Assembly (NCBI GenBank): GCA_027487435.1
Contig: JAIYDP010000024.1
Span: 17,578-81,577 of the forward strand
Source: Verrucomicrobiaceae bacterium
GTDB taxonomy: Bacteria > Verrucomicrobiota > Verrucomicrobiia > Verrucomicrobiales > Akkermansiaceae
DNA length: 64,000 nucleotides
Reading direction: 5' to 3'
The position numbers and the translations under genes are program-made. Below the pieces are notes generated by a model. It was not told the origin of the DNA. It ran no database searches and saw only the letters and a list, made by a program, of their open reading frames with translations. Shown here piece after piece: positions 58,093-64,000 of the stretch (positions are counted from its first letter, which is position 1; each line of letters opens with the position of its first letter).

Positions 58093-58137
58093 AGGCGATG
58101 AAAATCCTAAGATGGGAGATTTTTTCAAAAGATTTTC

Positions 58138-58167
58138 TTGCCAAGATCGGGAAAAATCGCTTACTCT
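58138..58167 (+). promoter_or_regulatory. Putative promoter of tRNA-Leu
   Basis: TTGCCA (58138) and TACTCT (58162) are spaced by 18 bp, followed by a CG-rich discriminator (TCGCCCCCCGCG) typical of stable-RNA promoters. The -10 hexamer is identical to that proposed for tRNA-Arg. Confidence 0.45.
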
Positions 58168-58200
58168 TCGCCCCCCGCGATGCAAATCGCACCACATCCT

Positions 58201-58282
58201 GCTCGGATGGCGGAATTGGTAGACGCGCTAGACTAAGGATCTAGTAGGGAAACCTGTGGAGGTTCGAGTCCTCTTTCGAGCA
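58201..58282 (+). tRNA. tRNA-Leu (AAG)
   Basis: Acceptor GCTCGGA pairs with TTCGAGC (two G-U/A-U pairs at the base), discriminator A at 58282, no encoded CCA. The D-arm is GCGGAATTGGTAGACGC, and the anticodon stem CTAGA/TCTAG encloses CTAAGGA, giving anticodon AAG. A long variable arm (AGG GAAA CCT) confirms a class II leucine tRNA; T-arm GGAGG TTCGAGT CCTC. An A at position 34 is unusual in bacterial leucine tRNAs. Confidence 0.94.
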
Positions 58283-58302
58283 CTTTTCTATATGGAATAA
58301 GG

Positions 58303-58333
58303 AATCCCGAGGCTACTAAGCTTCGGGATTTTT
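58303..58333 (+). terminator. Terminator after tRNA-Leu
   Basis: AATCCCGA (58303-58310) and TCGGGATT (58323-58330) form an 8-bp stem with a 12-base loop, followed by TTT. It begins 20 bp after the tRNA 3' end. Confidence 0.8.
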
Positions 58334-58746
58334 GTTAGATATAATGGTCTATTTCATCAGATGGGCAGAAGATGGGCAGATTAATTTGTCCTCCTCTGTC
58401 GCTATTCGTCGAGTACTAAGCGGTAAATCTCACTCAATTCGCACTCATGATTCGAATCAATGTGCTATGCCATCTCAACGAGATTAAATTTTTTCCCGCT
58501 AAAAAACATCCGCTGACATACTGGACAAATGCCTCACCAACCTAATTGATGGGGTGTAAATTGCGTCTATCGCGCTGGGATATGTATATAATCCGCTTCC
58601 AAATTCATGAGTTGGATAGTCCTCGGAGAAGTAACTGTTCAATAGAACAGCAAACACACGCCAAATTTTGGAACGTGCACTGAACGAGCTGTAAAGTTCA
58701 AGCTTTGGTTGACGGTGCCTAATTGACTTAGGGATTTAGTAGGGAT
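58334..58746. other. Gene-free stretch between tRNA-Leu and the CHAT gene
   Basis: About 410 bp with no convincing gene. It contains a short direct repeat GATGGGCAGA (two copies near 58360-58380). Base composition is more AT-rich than the housekeeping genes to the left. No copy of the tRNA 3' end was found by eye, and no integrase gene is present. Confidence 0.45.
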
Positions 58747-61700
58747 CTACCATCCAACGCCGTGGAGAGTAAATCCCGCCCAATATAGCGGATGAGCGAA
58801 TGGCGGTGAATCCGGAGATTCGGTTTCCAACCGCTTGAGGCTTGTCACGCAAGCTGCTCGCATCGCTTCGCAATTCTCTTCGGCTAGGATTGTCGGCAGG
58901 ATTTTTTCACGAAGAATATTTAAGCTGCTCGGCGATCCCGCGCCGATACCCCGCAGCCAGCGCTGGGATTGATGGAGTGCCGAGACGGGGCTGAGTCCGT
59001 GGCCTCCGTCCCAAAGTTCATGAAATTTGACTCCTAGGAGAGCTGCCGCCAAGTCATCCACTGGCCACAGAGTGCTGATCACGCATCGGGCGCCCGAATG
59101 CAGAAATGCGGTAGGCAAACTGATCTCTCCGTCGATATAGGAGGGGAGTAGCAATGCGCTTTCGCAGCCATTGATGAATACCAAAAGGCAATCGGGAAGC
59201 ATTCGGCTATGTGCCAGTAACCCGGCTGTAAGCCAGTCACCGTCGTGGAGCGAGAGGCCGGAATTCGCAGGATTGCGTGGAGCGAATGACGAATGGCCAG
59301 AAAAAGAGAATGCCTTGGCTTGCTTAGAGTGCTGGCGGAAAGCAGCAAGTGTTGCTGCGGAGCCGGCAAAGGCATACGTGGAGTATTTTTGCGCCAGCTT
59401 CTTGGTCTCCCATTCGGAAAAAGGTAGATTTTGGTCGGGATTTCCAAAGAGAAGAATTTCTCCTGAATGGGAAGGAATGGGACGGTTGAGAGCCCTCAAC
59501 ATAGAACCGCTGGGAGTATAGGAAACCTCGATCAAGTCACCCAACCTTGTCCCCCCATTTCCTACCTCGCATGCGTGCAACGGATAGAGCCGGAGAGATT
59601 CATGGGGCATGAAAATTACACGCTGAATCGCGTTCTCCGCTCGATGGTCAGGAAACTCCGACAGACGATTCCATAGTGGCGAAACCAGATCTTTCGATAT
59701 AGTGGTCAGGAGCGAGGGAAGGAAGCTCATCCACCGACTGCGGTTCCAGCCGGTATTGGAACCGCTAGAATTCACACCATGGTAGTGATTCATCCATTCA
59801 GCATGATGGAATTCATGGTATTCCACTGATATCGAGTCGAATCGAATCATGTCAACGAAGCCCGAAGCCGTAACAATGAACGCCACCGTTTCGTCGGGAA
59901 GCATGGCGAAAGTGACAAAAACCGTTCTTTTGTCGGTTGGAATGGCGGATGCCAGTTCTGCAAAAATAGCGGGTTGCGGCATGGTGTCCGGCACCCACTC
60001 CGGGTATGTTAACTGGATTTTTCTTTGGATTTCTTCCAGCTGATGAACGAAATGGGCGATCTTCTGATTCCTGAGCTTCTCAAATTCTAGATGATGCTTG
60101 GGAGCACGCGGTCCCAGTCTCATCGAAGATGCAGCTGCATGGGAATCGCGGTGTGACATGCAGAGATCACTGGCGGCTCCGAGAGCTAAAAGCTCATTCC
60201 GAATTCTGCGAAACTCAAGTATCATGTCTGAATCCCATTCTTCAGGTATGGAAAGCCCTTCAATTTCCTCAAGAAGTCCGCGGGCTCGTGACTTTTCGAT
60301 AGTTTCCACCGCTTCGACAAACAAATCGGTATCCTTAGTTCTTCGATAGATCAAGAGCAAGGCGGCAATCAAATCGGTGTAACATTTCAGGTTTCTATAT
60401 TGGGCTGTATCGCGGTCGCCTCTCATGAGATATCCTTCACGAGTTATCTCCGCAAGCCTGACGGATATTCTTAGGTGCTGCAAAGCCAATGCCTCATTTT
60501 CAGAGGTTTCGCCGCACATAAGCAGGGTGCTCCCGTGAAGTGCGTATGTAATTGATCGTTCTCTAGCGTACATTGCCGGGTTCAAATCTATGATCTGATC
60601 CCAAAACTCCAGTGACCGCCTCAGGAATGGTAATGCTTCACGATGAAGTCCGAGATTCCTAAGGATCATGCCCTTGGTATTCATTGCAGTAGCAAGATGA
60701 TACCGAAACGTGTTAGGATTTAATGTTTCGAGCGATAAATAAGTATCAATAGCAAATTGTATCGATGCTAGAACTTCGTCATCATTGAAGGTTCCGGTGA
60801 GTGAAATGGCATATTCCAAATGCGCTTGAGCGAATATCGGCAGGAGAACCTCAGTGTCAAAATTCGTGAGCACTTCTAATGCCAGACGTGCACTTGCTGT
60901 GGCGCTTCTCTTTCTACCAGCGCTATTGAGAAGCGATGCGTTGTTGCACAGAAGAACAGCAAGTTCCATGAAGTTGGAATCTGGATCGTCATCAAACTGG
61001 GAGTAGCGGAGTTTCAATGCCTCTTCGTTGATCTCAATAGCTTGAGGTAGATCGGTGTAAGCAAGGCTAGACGAGAGAATCCTGAGAGAAGTGGCCAGAA
61101 GTCCAGCATGCTTATTGCTATCCAAAGCGTATGCTTTTCGTGCCAATCTTACCGATTGACGCCCGGTGGCTAGTGATTCGTCGAATTGTCGAAGTTCATC
61201 GAAAATCATGGACAGGAGGCTGAGCGCATCGGCAATTGCAGAGTAATTTTTGGATAGATCCTCTTCGACCAGATCCTGCATGATGGTAACTGCTTCACGG
61301 GCTGTCTTAAGAGCTTCTCCTGCCAACCCTGCACCCTGCAGTCTCTTAGAATGGTTGGTAAGATGCTTCACTTTTTTGAGGAGCAACTCCCGTGGTTTCA
61401 ACTCTGGACATGCTCCGAGCAGTTCGAAGGCGCGTTGCGCCATTGTCGTGGACTTTATGAGCTGTCCTTTTTTACCAAGTATATCAGAGTGGATAAGTAA
61501 TGACTCTCCGAGTTGCCATGAAACCAAATCCCGGGAGGTGCATGGAAGCTTTTTCCAGATGTCACCCAATTCATCAATTACTTGAATTGCTTTATCTAAT
61601 AGCTTGATATTGACTAATATCATTATGGTGTACACTAAAACTGAGGCCAGCCGTGAAGAGTGAATCAACGGATGGTCTGCGGCCAGTTTTCTAAATCGAC

Positions 61701-62577
61701 ATGCACTCTCTGTCAGGCCAATCAATGATTCTTCGTAAAGACCAAGGAACGAAAGCTTTATTCCCCACGTATAAAATGCTTCGGCCAATTCCTCGTTGTA
61801 TTTTCCAGGTGAAATATTATCCAACTTCAGATAAAAATCGATGGATTCTCTGGCAAGCTCGATTGCTTCTGACAAATTCCCTCCGTTCTCTGTGCGACTG
61901 CTCAGATTGCCCAACGCTCTCGCCAGTTGGATGCCGTGAATTTCAAATCTAAAAGGAAGTTGATCTCGACAAATCCGCACCGCCTCCCTGGCTACTTCCA
62001 AAGACCGATCCTTATCACCAAAAGATTCCAGAGCTATGGATAGCGGAATGGATATGGCGGCGAACAAGGGCTGATCACCAAGTTCGGTGGCAATGGTTCT
62101 AGCGGAAAATCCCGATTGGATCGCGATTTTCGCCTGTTCGTGTTGCTGGGCCGGAGCAAGGCCCTGAAGGTGGCACCCAGCTAAGACTTTAGGATAGTGC
62201 ATACAGAAATTGAGGACCAACCGCTCTCTATTGTCTAGAAGGTCGAAAAGAACTTGCGAGGGGTGGAGAGAGTCGTCACGAGGATCGTCCGCAAAGGCAT
62301 CGAGATAATTCAAGAGAAGTTTAAAGCCATCGAACCGCAGTCTTTCAATTTTACGAAGCGCGGATTTTATGGAATATGGGTCCTTCGCACCCAAGAGAAG
62401 ATTGTCGCCATTGAAACACAGTCTTTCAATTGTACGAATCGCGGATTTTATGGAATATGGGTCCTTCGCATCCAAGCACAACCAAAGTCGCAAAAGCGCT
62501 GACCAATCATAATCATGATATTCGAGTAAGTATATCACTTCGTCGAGAGTTGATTCATTATTTGGGTGATTTTCCAT
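58747..62577 (-). CDS. Giant TPR protein with C-terminal CHAT (caspase-like) protease domain
   Basis: A 1276-residue protein from the ATG at 62577; a TTG at 62613 would add 12 residues encoded by IS sequence. Two near-identical 27-residue units occur near the N-terminus. About 700 residues of TPR-like helical repeats follow (for example LEVAREAVRICRDQLP, EALPFLRRSLEFWDQI, ALEVLTNFDTEVLLP). The C-terminal 350 residues are a CHAT domain: catalytic His1095 in SFSGHSSF and Cys1138 in FINGCESA, with STLWPVDD behind. CHAT proteases in bacteria act as immune or toxin effectors (for example with type III-E CRISPR gRAMP or other sensors). The pair His/Cys is intact, so activity is plausible. Start codon and upstream DNA belong to an insertion sequence. 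Confidence 0.87.
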   Translation of the reverse strand: MENHPNNESTLDEVIYLLEYHDYDWSALLRLWLCLDAKDPYSIKSAIRTIERLCFNGDNLLLGAKDPYSIKSALRKIERLRFDGFKLLLNYLDAFADDPRDDSLHPSQVLFDLLDNRERLVLNFCMHYPKVLAGCHLQGLAPAQQHEQAKIAIQSGFSARTIATELGDQPLFAAISIPLSIALESFGDKDRSLEVAREAVRICRDQLPFRFEIHGIQLARALGNLSSRTENGGNLSEAIELARESIDFYLKLDNISPGKYNEELAEAFYTWGIKLSFLGLYEESLIGLTESACRFRKLAADHPLIHSSRLASVLVYTIMILVNIKLLDKAIQVIDELGDIWKKLPCTSRDLVSWQLGESLLIHSDILGKKGQLIKSTTMAQRAFELLGACPELKPRELLLKKVKHLTNHSKRLQGAGLAGEALKTAREAVTIMQDLVEEDLSKNYSAIADALSLLSMIFDELRQFDESLATGRQSVRLARKAYALDSNKHAGLLATSLRILSSSLAYTDLPQAIEINEEALKLRYSQFDDDPDSNFMELAVLLCNNASLLNSAGRKRSATASARLALEVLTNFDTEVLLPIFAQAHLEYAISLTGTFNDDEVLASIQFAIDTYLSLETLNPNTFRYHLATAMNTKGMILRNLGLHREALPFLRRSLEFWDQIIDLNPAMYARERSITYALHGSTLLMCGETSENEALALQHLRISVRLAEITREGYLMRGDRDTAQYRNLKCYTDLIAALLLIYRRTKDTDLFVEAVETIEKSRARGLLEEIEGLSIPEEWDSDMILEFRRIRNELLALGAASDLCMSHRDSHAAASSMRLGPRAPKHHLEFEKLRNQKIAHFVHQLEEIQRKIQLTYPEWVPDTMPQPAIFAELASAIPTDKRTVFVTFAMLPDETVAFIVTASGFVDMIRFDSISVEYHEFHHAEWMNHYHGVNSSGSNTGWNRSRWMSFLPSLLTTISKDLVSPLWNRLSEFPDHRAENAIQRVIFMPHESLRLYPLHACEVGNGGTRLGDLIEVSYTPSGSMLRALNRPIPSHSGEILLFGNPDQNLPFSEWETKKLAQKYSTYAFAGSAATLAAFRQHSKQAKAFSFSGHSSFAPRNPANSGLSLHDGDWLTAGLLAHSRMLPDCLLVFINGCESALLLPSYIDGEISLPTAFLHSGARCVISTLWPVDDLAAALLGVKFHELWDGGHGLSPVSALHQSQRWLRGIGAGSPSSLNILREKILPTILAEENCEAMRAACVTSLKRLETESPDSPPFAHPLYWAGFTLHGVGW
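62326..62487 (-). repeat. 81-bp in-frame tandem duplication in the CHAT gene
   Basis: Two adjacent 81-bp units (62326-62406 and 62407-62487) share GCGGATTTTATGGAATATGG and most other positions. They encode two 27-residue units beginning AKDPYSIKSA. The divergence is small, so the duplication is fairly recent but not brand new. Confidence 0.85.
62565..62574. repeat. Target-site duplication, CHAT side
   Basis: GGTGATTTTC immediately outside the left IS end; its partner is at 63596-63605. The copy on this side encodes residues 2-5 of the CHAT protein. Confidence 0.85.
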
Positions 62578-63595
62578 TCGCGTCAGACTAAGGCGTAACT
62601 CGTTGACATTCAACGAAAAAACTTTCGGATTTTTCGATAATTCTTCTGACTAACTTGTTGCTGTAACAAGGGTTTACGTGAATTATGTATTCATTTTTTT
62701 TGCTGATGTTTTGGTTTTTTGCTAGCTGATTTTTTATTGGTGCAAGAGGGCGATTGGCGTAAATGAATTTTGACATTCTTCTGATCGGGGTCATCACTGG
62801 CTGATTTTGTCTGCTAGTGCGCCACCTGTGTTTTTATCCGCTTGAATCGCGTCCTTGCTCTTGAGCGGGTTGCTGCTATTTTCATAGCATTTCACCATTG
62901 ACTGTTCGGACTACACTCTTCTTGCGCCTCTCTTATGTGCTATGGATTCTCTTTTTGCAAGCCCAAGTTACTGCCATCATTTATCGGCCGGGCGCGGCGG
63001 TTGTTGCTCTTGACCTACCGTACAGTCAGGCAAAATGGAAATGTTCAAAAGAACATTTCGAAATCGTTCCCTTCTCACCTTGCCCGACCTTAACTCAATT
63101 GCCCGTGAAACCAGACTGCTCGTTCGCCAGTCTGCCAAATTTACCCCCTCTGCTTTTCTTCAAACTCTCCTCTCATCCGTCGTCACCGGTCTTGCCTCGC
63201 TCAACCAACTCGCCGATTGCCTCAAAGGTCACACCCATCAGGCCATGTCTCGTCAATCATTTCACGAGCGCTTGAATCAAAACTCCATCGCCTTCCTTCT
63301 ATCCGTGCTCCATGAAATCATCCAGCAGCGCTTCCATCAGACTCTCACCATGCTTACGGCCATGATCGCCCACCAACTCGGCACGCGGGCGGCCATACAA
63401 ATTGCCAGCGCCATTGGCCGAGCGAAAGTCAGTTATGAGAAGCTCTATGAAAATACTCGCCGCACACCTGATCAAAGCGCGGGATATCGTCGAGCTAACC
63501 AATTTTAACCCCGACCCCCGCCACATCAAAAGAGACAAACGGAACCGAAAAAACCCGATAGATTCAGGTATTCTTGCCTTAACCTGACGCGAATG
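62575..63595. mobile_element. Truncated IS4-family insertion sequence
   Basis: Terminal inverted repeats begin CATTCGCGTCAG at 62575 and its complement CTGACGCGAATG at 63584-63595: 12 perfect bases, then a further TAAGGC after a two-base mismatch. They are flanked by the 10-bp duplication GGTGATTTTC. Size is 1021 bp, shorter than a full IS4-family element (about 1.4 kb), because the transposase has lost its middle. About 440 bp at the left end contain no recognisable gene. Confidence 0.85.
63035..63587 (+). pseudogene. IS4-family transposase remnant
   Basis: Residues from ATG 63035 (FKRTFRNRSLLTLPDLNSIA, LNQLADCLKGHTHQAMSRQ) match the N-terminal domain of IS4-family transposases. After about 105 residues (QQRFHQ) the sequence jumps to a C-terminal-like part (HQLGTRAAIQIASAIGRAK). 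The first frame stops at 63508, while the family-typical ending (PRHIKRDKRNRKNPI) is in another frame and stops at 63587. The catalytic DDE core is missing, so the gene cannot be active; it could move only if an intact relative acts in trans. Confidence 0.82.
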
Positions 63596-63605
63596 GGTGA
63601 TTTTC
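63596..63605. repeat. Target-site duplication, right side
   Basis: GGTGATTTTC, identical to 62565-62574, just outside the right IS end. Removing the IS and one copy rejoins the CHAT frame to the promoter region of the divergent gene. Confidence 0.85.
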
Positions 63606-63642
63606 TAAATACTCATAATTTTTTGTAAGAATTAACTAAATT

Positions 63643-63671
63643 TTCACAAACTATGTATATCATTATATAAA
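63643..63671 (+). promoter_or_regulatory. Putative promoter of the right-edge gene
   Basis: TTCACA (63643) and TATAAA (63666) are spaced by 17 bp, ending about 18 bp before the ATG at 63690. On the other strand the same AT-rich core contains TATAAT (63662-63667), which may have driven the CHAT gene before the IS inserted. Confidence 0.4.
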
Positions 63672-63689
63672 GTGAAATGGAGATTTAAT

Positions 63690-64000
63690 ATGATCTGTTC
63701 GGATAAAATTTTGAGAGTTCTACGAGAAATAGACCCAGGGATCGCCGGAGACAGGGTGATTGAACGCGTTACGAGCATAAGTAGGTATCCAGTAATCATC
63801 AAAAGAATGGATAAGGATAAGGATTGTGAGGGCGATGAATCGATTGTAGATCTCGGATTTCGCGTCTGCTGTGATGATGCGATTTTCGTAAAATCCGAAT
63901 ATGCCGATTATGGAGAGAAGCATTTTGAATTCGTGGTGAGCTATTCGATTGTAGAGGGGCGCTCTGGCTACAAGGTCACATTTTTTTCCGAAGATGGAGA
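63690..64000 (+). CDS. Unrecognised gene, cut by the right edge of the window
   Basis: The frame starts ATG (63690) with GGAG seven bases upstream and stays open for 103 codons to the end of the window; no stop is reached. The protein begins MICSDKILRVLREIDPG and is acidic and soluble, with alternating beta-type segments (SRYPVIIKRMDKDKD, VVSYSIVEGRSGYKV). It is divergent from the CHAT gene, and before the IS inserted the two shared an intergenic region of about 100 bp. I do not recognise the family. A functional link to the CHAT protein is conceivable, since divergent partners are common in such loci, but is not shown. Confidence 0.62.
   Translation, partial: MICSDKILRVLREIDPGIAGDRVIERVTSISRYPVIIKRMDKDKDCEGDESIVDLGFRVCCDDAIFVKSEYADYGEKHFEFVVSYSIVEGRSGYKVTFFSEDG

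Noticed and set aside
62898..63275. 125-codon frame overlapping the transposase start
   Set aside because: It is a different frame of the IS; the transposase-like residues are in the frame beginning 63035.
63720..63923. Minus-strand 67-codon hydrophobic frame at the right edge
   Set aside because: It is the shadow of the plus-strand gene starting at 63690, which has a ribosome-binding site and stays open to the window end.

Overview
The window looks like chromosomal DNA of a Verrucomicrobia-type (PVC group) bacterium. The evidence is the gene repertoire: adjacent DUF1501 and DUF1800 genes, a DUF1080 protein, a PEP-CTERM protein, a Ser/Thr kinase with C-terminal propeller next to an ECF sigma factor, DUF3500, secreted proteins with thrombospondin-type-3 calcium repeats, and pyruvate phosphate dikinase. 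This is inferred from protein families; no rRNA gene is present to confirm it.

Layout. 0-9.6 kb (minus strand): a MoxR-VWA 'Bat' operon (moxR, DUF58, DUF4381, batA, a BatB/C-type VWA-TPR fusion, a BatD/BatE-type fusion), then an Nramp-like transporter. 9.7-11.5 kb: a DUF3500 protein, thymidylate kinase and tRNA-Arg(TCT). 11.7-15.2 kb (plus): a YqjD/YqjE/YqjK-like envelope trio and two tandem PilT-type retraction ATPases. 15.2-20.8 kb (minus): a compact, probably co-transcribed defence-type cluster: an unrecognised helical protein, an LRR-Roco-TIR protein, and a Septu-type PtuA ATPase with PtuB HNH nuclease. It is preceded by eight exact 42-bp units, each able to form a hairpin. 21-29.1 kb: DUF1501/DUF1800 pair and the kinase/ECF sigma pair. 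29.4-40.3 kb: metabolic and hydrolytic genes (DUF1080, SGNH hydrolase, DUF4261, FAD monooxygenase, PPDK with a Lys/Ala/Pro tail, PatB-type C-S lyase, aldehyde dehydrogenase). 40.4-49.3 kb: mostly secreted proteins, including a probable operon of a PEP-CTERM protein, a haem-binding beta-propeller and a His-rich predicted barrel. 49.4-58.3 kb: housekeeping genes (CNNM/CorC transporter, asnS, polA, nadA) and a tRNA-Leu with the unusual anticodon AAG.

The last 5.7 kb, downstream of tRNA-Leu, looks accessory. It holds a very large TPR-CHAT (caspase-like) protein, a truncated IS4-family insertion sequence with visible terminal inverted repeats and a 10-bp target duplication, and the start of a divergent unrecognised gene that runs off the right edge. 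The IS end supplies exactly the ATG of the CHAT open frame, and the element separates that frame from the original divergent promoter region.

The two points most worth attention are the repeat-headed cluster [helical protein - LRR-Roco-TIR - PtuA - PtuB] and the CHAT/IS/divergent-gene locus.
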